64,000 nt of DNA from Piscicola geometra. Taxonomy: Eukaryota; Annelida; Clitellata; Hirudinida; Piscicolidae. Location of the stretch: assembly GCA_943735955.1 (NCBI GenBank), contig OX030956.1, forward strand, positions 5,336,376 to 5,400,375, in the 5' to 3' direction. This document shows positions 1 through 19,185 of the stretch, one piece after another (the stretch's first letter is position 1; every line of letters starts with the position of its first letter). Below the pieces are notes generated by a model. That model searched no databases, was not told the DNA's origin, and was given only the letters and a program-made list of their open reading frames with translations. Both the position numbers and the translations under genes were made by a program.

Positions 1-5645
<5,645 letters not shown>

Positions 5646-8600
5646 TTCTTAAGGGTTTTCTTATGGACATTATTAAATGCTTGCTTTGTTAATTAGGCAG
5701 ATTGATAAATCGAGAAGTAACGACCAGTCTCAATCTGCCTGAATTGCGTGGAAATTCTCTTTTACTCGTCTTCACGTTTTGTTTCTTGGACGTCACAAAT
5801 GACTTGGTAGTTCTACCAAATTGTTCTTGTAAATTAAAGATAGTTTAAACTTTAGAGTTAATATATTAATTTGGTTTAAAAGTAGAAATAAATATTTAAC
5901 AAGTTTTTCTTGATTATTTGAATGAAACGTTCAGCTGAAAATAATTGGAAACATTTTTCGAAACTTAAAAAGTTTTTAATAACTAAATTCAACATAAAAA
6001 CGACGGTTCAAAGCTAGTTTGACTTTTTTGGCCCACTCCAGTTTTGACGTTGTAAGAGGCAATTAGAAGGAGATTATCAATATAATCATCACCTTGTCCT
6101 TGACGCGACGTGATCCTCATCTTCATCATCTTAAGCTTGGAATTATTGTTTACTTTTACGTATTTTTCAAAAAAAGAAAATAATTAATTTTGTGTATAAA
6201 AATACTTTAAAATATAATATAAAAACGTAGATGCATGAAGACGCATTAAAGCTTGAAAAAATAAAATAAACATTTTATTAATTGATAATAAGTTTTTGAA
6301 GTAAGAAAAATTTAAATCACAAAATCAAAAAATCTCGTGAAAAGCTACGTGGTGAGAGCTATTAAATACCTTCCAGAGGAAGTATGCTTATTCCGAAGCT
6401 GCGAATACTTGAGGGGTAAATGGAAAGAAAATTGAATAATGGATGAACGCCGAACTGAAAAATCTTGCCAAATGCATGCTTTTGTTGCTTAAAAGAAGTG
6501 CAACAATGAGGCTTCCATTACTGAATTGAAAGAATAGCTATTGCATGCTTTTAATAAATCTTTGAAAACTGTTGATACTATATATTTTTCAAAGAATTTA
6601 AAAAATATTTTTCAAGTTTTTAAATATTTATTAACGTTAAAAATTGACAAAGTTGAAGTATGAAATATTGAAACCTTTGAACGCCGGTAGCAGATTTAGC
6701 GATGAAAAAGCTTTTTTAAATCATTTTAAAGTGCCTTCATGATCTAATTCCAAAATTATGTGATGTTTAAATCGAATAATTTTAAATATATAATAATTAT
6801 TTTTGTAAAAGCCTTGAACACATATAAATATAAACCAAATCAGTGGATTTTTTATATTCCATCTGGATATTTATCACTTTAGAATACCATTGGCATTTGT
6901 TTTATATTAAATTTGTGAATGCTTTGTATTTAATCATGGTGAACAAATGAAATACACGCAAAAATATCAATTGCAACTGTTATGGGATAAGTGCAAAATG
7001 ATCAAGAATCCATAAAGACAGTTGTCATTCTATTGAAAACACGCAATGCAGAAACAACATTGATTGGTACTGCACATCAAACAAAAGGTTTTGAAAAAGC
7101 AAATATTTATACTACTTCTTTATTCTTTTTGGTACGTATAAAATTTATAATTAACAAAAAGTTTCGATTCAAAAGACTACATTTCTAAATTATAAAGTTG
7201 TTTAATTAGAAAATCATCAGGTTTCAAAGCTAGGTCCTTTTACAAATACTATTCAGTTCATGCATTGGAGCAGAAAATTAAAAATAAATAGCTTTTCAAA
7301 CTCAAGAAAAGTTTGTTCCTTTGGTAATTTGAATGAATTATTGTTTTTCTACTGACATTATGACTATGATTCTCTCTTCCTTTCATTTTTGAATTAGCTT
7401 TTTTTATCAGTTGATAATAGGTTTTTATTCACAAATACCATTTTACTAAAAAAAAAATTCTTAAACACTTTTTCTAGTCCAAAACACAAAATTTATTTAC
7501 AAACAATAGAAAGTTTATTTCCCTAATTTGAAATGATCTAGAAGCTTTCAAAGTATTTCAACATTTAGAACAGTATTGTACATTTAAACCTGAAAATATA
7601 TCTTTTGATTTCAGTAAAAGCACCTAAAAAGTGTTTCATACGCAAAGAAGCAGTTTAAAGCATTTATCCTTTTTGAAATATTTGTTTCATCAATGTAAAA
7701 ATAAAGAAGCTCGCGCAAAACAATTGAGAATAAAGGATGGAGAAGTAAGGCAGACGTCCGCAAAAGCGCACTAAGATCAACTTTGCGGAAAAAACACATA
7801 CTGAAAACAAATACGAAACACACATAAAAGCATACGCACAAAAACACACATAGACATGAAAGCACACGCACAGAGCACACAACACAAACGATCGGGCAAA
7901 CAGTAGACTTTAAAATGTCATATTTTAAACTGTTTGTTCACACTTTGCCGTTTCACTCCTTAAACCTCTCACAAGTCACGATTTGTTTGCTAAAATATTT
8001 CAGAATAATTGATTTCTTAAACTTTAAAACATTTTTTTCAGTTTTGAAATGCTGGAATAATTAAACTATATGTTGACTCTCGAGCATGAATCGACAAACA
8101 CTTGTTTCAACTAAGCATTTGAAAACAACTGGTAAGTGCCTTTATAAGGCCTTTTTGCTTCCGCTGAGTCTACAACATTAAATCTGAATATCCTTGAAAG
8201 CTTAGAATTTGAACTAATTTTAATTTATGAATATTGTATTTTTTTCTTTAACTTTTTACTTTTAAAGATGTTTTTTACCCGCAAAATTAGAACTCCACTA
8301 ATGAACTCTTCTCGTTTTGGCGAAAAAATATTTTTATTACTATTAGTTTGAAATTCAATTACTTCAAATTTCAGTAGAAAAACCCCATAAATATTAGACT
8401 GAAAAATTTATTTATCACTCAAAAGACATTCATTCCTCAAACCTCGAAAAAAAGAAACTACATCACACCAAGGCAACTTCAAAAAAGTATTTTAAAATTT
8501 TAAAAGATAAATGCCACTCAAAGACGCTTGGAGAGGAGAGGGGTTCAATGCTTTAATTGGGGTCACACTGATGCCTCCAGGGTCGTTGGTACGAGCAGCG

Positions 8601-11600
8601 TCCATGATTGCTTCACTATCTCATCATTCGCCGATCACATCGCTATCTTAATTATATCGCTTCTAAAACATTTTTAAATTCTCCTTATGGTGTAAAAAGT
8701 ATGACGCGTGTAAAGTTTTAGTGGATTTATTAAAATATTGTTTAAATATTTACTTTTTTTAAATCTTACATCTTTTTAATTAATCATCAGTATCCATACT
8801 TCAGTATTCATCTTACGATGTGTACTCTAGTCTGAACGGTCGTTTGTAAATAATAGAGTAGTAATAATTATATCATTCTACAGTAACGATTGTACTCAAG
8901 GTACGCTCTCGTGCGGTTTGAAATCTTTCCTCAAACTCTTACTATTTTTAAAGAAAGTAGTCTATTATTAAGAAAGTTATTTTTATTTTTAATATATGTA
9001 CAAGAACTAGTAGTAACTTAGTGGAATTATGGAGATAAGTTTTAAAATAGTTCAATACACCGACTTCGTTATTTCTATTCAATAAAACGTTAGATAGACG
9101 AAACTTAAAAAAAAGCCTTGCCAAATTACAAATGCAAAAAGTAAGATTGACCTGCAACAAAATAACCAAACTTGGATTAAAACAACTATTAAAAACTATT
9201 ATTAATTAATAATCTATTAAAATTACTCCCACTACTACCTCTAACAATACTAATTCTACCATTCATCTAATACCACCATCCACACTTCCACAACGTACCG
9301 TTATGAGTGGGTTCGTTAGATAACGACTGAGTGGCTTGCGAGAAGAAAAGGAGATGGAGGAAGAAGAGGAAAATTAGGAAATTGAAGTTTTCTTGTTGGA
9401 AACGTTGATGAATTATTGCCATAGTGGTGGTGATTTTTATACTGTCAGTTATTGTAGTTAGTTTTTTAATTGCTTTTGTAATTGTTGTTAGAAGTTTTGT
9501 TTCACGTAGACGATGCTATTTATTTTTAGTTTCTGTAATTGTTAAAAAAAAATTCGAATATCACAATTTTAAATTTATTATTTTTGTTTTTGAGTCGTTT
9601 TTTGAGTGTTGCTAGTTTATTTTTCAAAAGTGTTTTCAAGTTGACCACACCACTTTTAGTTAATCAAAGTGAGGGAAAACTCTGCTTCAAAACTTTTATT
9701 CATTTTTTTTCTTCTTTTTTTTCAAAACTCTTTATGTTTAAATAGATGGCTTTTTAATTCTGAAGTTGTTAAGTTCTGTCGACTATAATTATAGTGTTTG
9801 AGTTTAATGGTCAACTGTGAATGATGATAGATAAAAATGTAAGTTTTAAAGTTGACAGTTCTGAAAATTATGAATGTTTTTGCGGGCTGTTAAAAGTATT
9901 AATTTTATTTGGTTAAAAATTATAAATAATTAAAACTAAGCCATTCGAATAAATAGGCATTTGATTTCAACTTACAGACATATAACCGAAATTCTTATGT
10001 ATTTATTTGGCTTCTTTTCAGAAATTTTGCTTTATTATTAGCTTTAAAGTTTATATTAGAACATTTGGAATAAAGTAAACTAAATTATAAAAATATCAAG
10101 AAAATTAAAATAATACTTTGAACTTGATAGTTGAGCAAACTAAACACTTCATGATTTTTTCCATGAAAACTATATTTTTAAGCCGCTAAAACCATATAAT
10201 GTATGTCTTCAGAGTGTTTTCAAATAAATCTAAAACATAATCTTGTTATAAAATATTTGATCTATGTTTCATGTCAAAATGGAAAAACATTGAATAATGA
10301 AGTAAAATAATACTTTGAGATGAATATTATGTAATTTGAAGAATATATATTTATACTTTAATTTATTCATTTAAACAGATTTATACTCATCTTTTTCTTG
10401 CAATTTTTTTAACTCATAGTATATATTTTATAGGTTACATATATTATATATATATATTATAGATTACTTTTCGAGATATTGATAATTTCAAGAAAAAAAG
10501 GTAGAACTTTTATTTTTTTTAAGGATTTTTAATGGAGTTTCCAACAATATGTTTTATAGATAATATGCACTCAAAATCTGAAAAATTCCCAAAAATATAG
10601 TTTGCAATGAGTGGTTTGAGAGATTTCAAAGAAAAATATGAAAATAACAAACGAAAATTTAAACTCGTTTTTTGAAAAAAAATGTTTTCATGTGCTTTAA
10701 GTTTTCATGACAGTTCTTAAAAGAAGATTTGTAATAGAACTTCAAACTTGAGTTGGAAATTATTTTGAAGAATGATCACTATAATCAAGATGGTGATTAC
10801 TACTTGTGGGCATTGGGGTTCTGTTGTTTTTTAATCTATTCAAACTATAGATTAAATTTTTTTAAACATATGTTTTCCAAAAAAAATTAGGAAATTATGA
10901 AAATTAGGATGATAGTATAGATTAATATTTTGTTGAAAACTAAATTTGCTTGAAAATATTTTCATTATTAATTTACAAGTTTAATTTTTTTTTCTTTTCA
11001 TTGATAATTATGCTAAAATGGCTCATTAGCCATGTTTTGAAACGGAATTCGAATAGTTGTGTTGTTACCGGTTCTGTGAATTATATAACAATAAAGAGGT
11101 ACTTAGAAACTTTAAATGCTTTTCCAGCACCTTTTTTGAAGTACAGAGACGAAAACAAAAACTTTTATTTTTGCGAGCTATTTAAACTATTTAACAAATT
11201 GTTTAAGTTTTTTTAAAAACCAGTTAATCTTATTTTTTGTGCTCTTCCTCACTTTGAAATTCTCAAGTACCCTTCAGCGATCATTATTTTGAGTTTTCCA
11301 AAGGTAAAAATACTCTTAATGATGTATGAAATATATTTTTCATGGTTTCTATCAAATACAATATGTCAATACATCTTGTACCTTAATAAGCAACCGAAGA
11401 CACCAGTAATCCATTAGATCTCGCTGTTGAAGTTTCAAAAAAAAATTATTGAATTCAATAGTTTCAAATAGGATAAACAGTTTTCGATATAAAAGAACTA
11501 ATAAACAAATGTTTTTGTCTAATTATTTGTTTATTCTAAAGAAATAGTTCTTTCCAATGATTTACTCAAATAATTGAAAATTATTTTTAAAAATTAAACT

Positions 11601-14600
11601 TTTCAAAAAGCGTCAGACACACAAAACGTAATTCCTATTTCCATATTTCTTTTTAGCGCTTCCAGAAGTCTATATATAGATACATAGTATGTAACATACA
11701 CATATACACAAGGAGAGATAAATATAGAGGAAAGATGGAAGCGGCTTTGTGTATCTGAATGAATGAGTTTCTTCCTGCTTTTCCTTATTCCCCTTTCTCG
11801 GGTCGGCTTTGCCGTAGAGCGTGAGTACCAAGAGACCTGTTCCAAGTTCCACCCTGTAGCTACATTGACATTAACATGAAGAGTCTTCATTGAAGACGCT
11901 TGGATTCTATGAAATAATTTCCATGGCCGTTTCCCAAGCAAGTGTGTTTTTCCAAATGTTAAGAGTGTTGTGAGCCACGTTGGAAGAAGTGTGTGGCATT
12001 CATGGAACTGAGCTGTGATGGTAACTGAAGGCTGAACGGAAAGATTAACTATTAATTATTATTGATTTTGTACATGAAAAATAACTAATAGGTTTTATGA
12101 ATTAGTTTAAATATCATCTATTACTCATCAATGTTCTATCAGATTGTATAATCAGTTGTTACATTGTTTTTTCGAATAATATTTATTTAAAAGTAGGATA
12201 ATTACTAAAATAAATTATTCTCAAAGTAAATAGTTTCAGATTTCAATTTGGTTGTAAGTTCCCATTTATTTCATTCTTGTGCTTCTGGTTATCACTTAAA
12301 AGTGTGAATGAATTAGTTTCCATTATCATGTCACAATTTTGTTTTCTTGGAGTAAATTCACTAAATCTATTGGTTGTAAGAGTTTTTCAAAGAATAATAA
12401 AATATGCTTTCATTTTCTCTTTTGAAAAATTTCCCAATCTTTAGGTTATTTTTATTTCTATTTTATTTTTATAGTTTTTATCTTTTTTTAGAAACCTACT
12501 TTGAATTGGGGCCAAATGAAAGTCCTACCATCGTCTCAACAACACCATAAATAAGAACCCGGGCTAAATAGCTTATATTATTTATTATTTTAACTAATAC
12601 TTTTTCTACAATTACTACTTCCTCTTCCCTTATTACCACTACCACTTTTTAATGTCTCAAATGTTAAGTTTCACATAACTCAGTTACAACGCTTTTATTT
12701 TCACATATTTTATATTTCTCTTTTTTTTAAAGTGCTATCAATTCTAATAGACTGAAGATTTTTTCCATACAACATTTTTTTCGACTTTGCAAATATACCT
12801 TTCTTAGTCACACAAAAGCAAAATCTACCATTAAAATTTCAACAGATCTAGTAATTATCCTTTCTAAAACAGAAACATTTATACAATTTAAAGTGAAAAG
12901 ATTTAACGCTTTTTTTAAAGAATTTCTGCGAACTTGTGTTGCAGTAGGATTAGAAAGACTGACAGGGCATTAATCTGAGTTAAACACCACTCCAGAATTA
13001 CCTAAATATTCTCTTACTTATTTCTACATATATTTCCATATTCGCCTTTATTTCTTTGTCATTTATGTCCTTTATTTTAATGAGTGTGGATTTATGCATG
13101 CCTTTATGTGTTACCTTTTAAAACTCTTTATGAAGTTATAAGGAACCCTGTCCATTGATATGCTTCTTTTTCAGGTTTGTCATTTTATTACAGCATATTT
13201 TTGCTTTTTCACCAAAACGTCTTCTCCTTTTATTTACACCTCTATTTATCCCTGTCTCAAGCCATGTTCGTACATCTTTTTAGGCCTATTATTTCAACTC
13301 TATTATCTTTCTTTATCTGCGTCCATATGCCCTTTGCGAGCCTCCCATTCACCCTAGCATAATACTCCATTCATTTTGTCATGCTCATTTTTATTTCTAT
13401 TTTTCTTATGAATCCTTTGGTATTCGCATCATAGCTTCAAGCCTTCTACTGCAATGTTATAATTAAATGAAAAGGCTTTTGAAGCTATTATTTATTTAAA
13501 TCAATTATGAATAAAACCAATTAATACATTTTTTTCATCTTTAAAAACAATTTGAAACCACATTTTTATTTTAGGTTTTTAACGTTTTTTGCACGTTCTT
13601 CTGGACTATTCGCAGGCTTCAGGGCAATTTTTCAGACTTGTGAGCTGCTCGACTTGATGTTGAGGGGCTGAAATCGAAGGTGAAAAGTGCCAATTAAGGA
13701 AGTCTCGAATAAATATCGCCGAACAAATCTTATAAACAAACACTTCAAACGTGCTTCTTCGCTTGCTCCTTCGCCATTTTACATGTGTTCAGACATAATA
13801 GACTTGCATGATGCTTTACTGTTCTAAAATGTCTGAAGGTTTAATTGCATGTCAAAACTTAAACAATAGAATTTTTAATTTTTGAAAAGTTTCTACTTTT
13901 TAAGCATTTATCTAAGTAATTATTACAGTTTCATTTATTTTATTTCAGTTTTAAATGGTTTATTTGTTTCCAAAAATGTTTTCCAGTTTTTGTCTTAAAT
14001 CGCTATGAAACGCTTGACGTTTCATTTTTATCACTAAACGGTGAAAAAACTTAATATCAAAATAAATTTGACAAAAAACTTGAAATAGCGTCAAAAAATA
14101 ATTTAGAAAAAGACAGAAACTGCTTAAAAGCTGCTAAAACGTAAAAAATATTCGAAAGAATGTTCCCAAGACTGAGATTCATTCTCAATTCGAAACCCTC
14201 CCGAGACCTCCATCCACCACTGCGTCCCCACCCGCCCCATAAATCCTCAATTACTCCTTCATTCCTTCCAACTTTTAGGCATCATTCATTCCATCTTTCG
14301 CGTGTCTCAGCGCCATAATGTGCTTTATTCCTTAATTTATTTTTCTCCATATTACTGTACTTATAATTTTGATTTTTCTTTCTTTCACACGTGATTTTAT
14401 TACTTCTCAAGAATAACTCTGTAATGTATTTTTATATTCTTATATATCAATAGAATATATATATATTTTTATATATATTTTTTATAATAACTCATTCAAA
14501 TTCATAGAATGGACTTTTAACAAAATTATTCTTAATATAAAATTGGCTAATTAATTAACAAATTTACTTTAAATGACTAAAAAGAAATTTTTTTATTAAG

Positions 14601-17600
14601 TATTATTATGATTAAACAAAGTTCACGTTTCAAGTCCATTTATGAATTTTTTTCAAAGAAAACAAAGAGGTCTTCATTCTTTCTTGACATTTACTTCAAT
14701 CGTTATTACATGCTAAAAGCGCCATTTATTTAATGAGTAATTATCATACAAAATGTTTTTTAATTCAGAATTTTTTGGATTCATTTTTTAGTTTAATTCT
14801 TGAATGTATATGAAAATCATTGTACTCATAACGTTTTTTGAGCAAATTAGAGGTGCACGGTCTTGGTCCAAATCTATGGGGTGATACGTTTCCCTTAATC
14901 TCTTGTGCAATACAAGCAGCTGAAATCCAACTATAATTATGGTTTTTTTCTATTAGTATTAATACTAAAATAATTTTTTAAACTATTTATTTATTGTCTT
15001 TTTTCAAATTTTTAATTAATTATAGAAAAAACATTTTTATACATTATTCTAAGCAGTAAATCGAGTTTTTCTTTTGGATTTTTAAGTAACGTAAAGAGCT
15101 TTTCTGGGCACTTGCAATCCTCTTTAAAGTTTTTCATTCAAAGATTTTCAGTAAGAAAAAAATAATAATAAATAATTTTCAACTTTAACATGAATTTATA
15201 CAATATTTCCCCTCTTGGTTTAAATTTTGAGGGATATTAAACTTCCGTTTTATCAGTGTTCTGTTACTGGAGAAATAGACTTTAAATGCATTTTCTTAGC
15301 TTACATATATTTTTTAAATAATATTATGTTAAAACGAATTGCTCAAAGAAAAGAAATGAAGCCCCTTGTGTATTTAAATTTGTTTGTCAAAGTACATATG
15401 GTTTTGATCTTTTTGACATAAAATAAAGTATATTAACTTTTTGAATTTTTTTTCTGGAGTTTGCAAATTCTATCATTTTTATTCTGGAATTATTGTGTAC
15501 GTGTACGTATTTTGAAAAGCGCATTAATACAAAAAAGTAAAAACATAAATTATATTTTTACTTCGTACAGTATAAAATACACTTGGTTTTTTTTATTTTA
15601 TACTTCTAGAAAACAGTTTTTATTTCTAGAAAGTGTTTTTAAAGGTCAATAGTTGATAATAAAGTGAATTAATAAACTCTAAACATGCATCTAAAAGATA
15701 ATTCAATAAAACTATAAGAAAACAATATTTAAATAAAGAAAAATATTAATAAGTGCAATAATAAACAATAATAAAAACAAAAAAGACTTTCCTGACGATT
15801 CAATAAGTCTTCATGGAGCATAATCCGACAATAGATCACATCAAAGGCAGTGGAAGGGAGGGCTGTATTGATTGAGGAGACGATTAATTAGGCACGACTC
15901 AGGGCATGCGGAATTCGTACCAGTGTACCACACGGTGTCTCAGGCATGATTTAGACGTCTTTTCGAGACTGGCAATTAGCATGCACGTGCTTCAGAACTC
16001 GTTGCAGGGTTTGAGAGGGAGATATATTTCAAAAATGGTCTTTGATTCTATCAACGCTTTAAAAGCGCTTCTGTGGTCTTTAGAAATTCTTATTTTTTCA
16101 GACTTTATAAATGTTTGTGTGCTTTCAATTATAAAAAATATTTTAAATAAATAATAGTAAAAGTTTTTTAAATCTAAAGGTTTTTAAATACATGCTGAAA
16201 CAAATATTAGTTTTTCGAAAACTGTCTTCATGCGGCTGTTCTTGTGCATTTGCAGGTTTAATTTTGGGGTTTCAAAGATTTTATGCTGTTTTTAATAATT
16301 TCTGAAAACACACATCAGCGACTTTTACATTCATTTTATTGGTGTTTTATTACACGAAAATAGAAAGAAATTGTCGAGCTGATATTGGAGGCGTTATAAT
16401 TTGAAAAGAAATAATTTTTTCAAGACAATTTAATAAGTTCTTTCGACGCCGCAAGATTAAGAATATAAGAAATTTATGATTGAATTAGATTAGATGAGAA
16501 AAACACACAAGACTTGAGGCTCCACACGAAGAAAGATACTCACAACTTTTTATAATCACATTGCACTAATTATTTCAAGAAGATTAAAATGCATTCATAA
16601 GACACCTGCGAAGTTATTATCTGATTAAGTTCTCTTCTCCACACTTCATACGTCGTTATTCATTCTTTTGATGACTTTTTCATTACTAATAAAATGCGAT
16701 TTAATAAGTATTAAAGACATATTGTGTAGTCGTAAAAAATATTCTTCAACAGACTCGATTCTTATATGGCTGAAGGCTTAAAGGATTTTTGTAATTATTC
16801 ATTTTTTAATGAAGAAAAACGCCTTTATTCGAAGGATTTCTTGAAAGATGCCATATTCTTGAGAACGCATGCCAAATATATAACTAATACTAGACATTTT
16901 TACGGATAAGATTTAAAGGAACTATTTTCAATTTATTTTAAACCCAAAAACCTAAAATTAGAAATTTTAAAAAATTCAACAACATATTTTATTTGTAAAA
17001 AACGTGAACGCATCTGACGCGAGAATGCTTAACGAGTGTTCTGCGCTGATTAAAAATCAATCGGAAAAGAGATCTCGGAGAACCAACAAAAAGTATTTAA
17101 AGAAAAAAAATTATATAAAAAATTTTCATACAAAAATATGTATAAAAGAAAAAATGATGTTCGTTGGGGTTATTTGTCGAAAATAATGATGGTTGGGACA
17201 TTCATCTTGTTAGAAGTAGAGTAGGAATGAAATAGTTTTATCAAAATGTTTTCTTCTGATAGACTTTGCCACTAGACCTTGCAAAGAGAATTTTTTTCTT
17301 ATTCTCCTATCATAGCTTCATTATAAACCTTTGAAACGACGACGATTTCTATATTTTCAATTTTTAGTGTCTCCGATTTTGTAGAAGATAAAATATATTC
17401 TAGGCCGAAGGTTCATATTTTAATCCGTTTATTATATAATTTAAACTAATTAAAATTTTAAAACCTCAACTGGAGTTGTATCCATAGATTTCCTACAAAC
17501 AAGTAGTAAATCTATATCTATGGTTGTATCATTCTTATATTTAAAATATTACTCAGAATACTTAATAAAAAATTAATTGAATTCTCAATTGAAACTTTTC

Positions 17601-19141
17601 AGTAAAAGTTTATTCAAGTTATTTTTATATTTGATATTACACATTCCAAATATCAGTTACCTTTTCAGTCATAGCGAAAGTTCCACGCCTCAACGACGGA
17701 TGGAAAAATTCAACGGCCAATTTTGATTTCATTCGTCAAAACTTTTTGTTTTAAAATCGGGTTTTCAAGTTTTTAGTGAGTAGTTTTGAAATTTAAATAT
17801 TTAGTTCAACTTTAATTTGTTTATATGATAACAAACACAGAATTTTGTACATAGAAAGATCTTATAAACAATGAGAAAATGACAATTGTGTTAAATCGAT
17901 GACCGCATCAATTTAACAAAAAACGTCATTTTTTCTAATTTAATCGCTCTCAAAGTTGTATAGCAACTGTCATCATCTCGAAAATTCAAGTCATTACCCT
18001 CCACACTAACACAAGCGCTGCGCATTTCCTCCATTTCAGGCAGGTCCAGAAGGGTGTTGGCAGCTGTCCTCTTGCTGTTCGTGTGAAAAAATTGCGATTA
18101 TTGACATAAACAAAATAGACGAAAACCCCCTGAGGGCAAAGTAATTGATTTTTCCATAACTGCAAAGAGATTAATAATTGTTAAATTAAATAAAAGAATC
18201 GGTTTTAACTGATCGTGTTGTCGTCCATTTGTCCTAAAAGAGAATCAAATGCGTCAAAAGTTCGTCCCCATAAATGATCATCATCACCGCCTAATCACCA
18301 ACACCACTACATCATAATCACCATCATCATCATCGTTTTCATCATCAGCATCATCATCATCATCATCGTCATCATAATCATTATCATCCAGACAACACGA
18401 TTCATATTGCTGGGCTCATTGCTTGGAGGTTATATTGTTTTCTACCCTGTTCGGTAGGAACTGGTGTACTTTTTTCGCGTAAAAGGTATGGAATGGAATA
18501 TTTCAGAAGAGAGAAAATCAGCACCCAGCCACACAAGTTCTCTGCCTTGCGACTTGCGCTGCAGTTGGCAGGGGGTCCAGTCTAACATAAACTAACTTTT
18601 AAATCTTCTTGGTTTTGGTTTTGAAGTTGTGATCAGATGTGCTGAAGAGGTTCATATTAAGACTGGCGCTATTGTTGTTGTTGCTCATGCTTGATCCCCC
18701 TTCTGCTCACCTGGTTTGTTCTTAATATCTTCTAGTAACAAAATTAATTGAAGGAAAAACTCAGAGTAATGATTTAATTTCAATTTGAAATGTAAATGAC
18801 AAAGAAGTTATTAACAATAAAAAAGCCTAATTATTTTAATTCATTATTTATTATTTAAGTGAGAAAATAAAAATATTGGATTAAAAGCCATTACTTAAAA
18901 TGTTATAGTAAAAGTTAGAGATTTTAAAAAGTTATAAAAAAGGTTTATCTTTTTATTAAACGATTATCAATTAATAGGAAATTATGAAATTGAATTTAAT
19001 TATTTGGCATAGATATCCAAATTAATGAGATTGTCTTTGCATCTAATGACAACGAAGCAAGATAAAAAATTACGCCAATAACTTTCGTAGCCGACAGATT
19101 GCTTTGCATCAATCATGTAATAGGTGAAAAAGTGAAAATGT
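5646..19141. other. Large gene-free AT-rich interval
   Basis: About 13.5 kb with no exon I can support. Short open frames occur but show no domain, codon bias or splice pairing. Slightly GC-richer islands at about 11700-12020, 15800-16020, 17980-18130 and 18490-18720 stand out. The island at 15800-16020 carries homeodomain-like ATTGATTGA and GATTAATTAG words, so it may be regulatory. A CAT/CATCAT tract lies at about 18270-18395. Confidence 0.5.
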
Positions 19142-19185
19142 TATAAAGATTTCCATTATCACTTCATCAATAAAGTTGATTTAAA

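Noticed and set aside
8500..8607. Short minus-strand frame beginning MDAARTNDPGG
   Set aside because: About 36 codons only, with no partner exon; too short to support.
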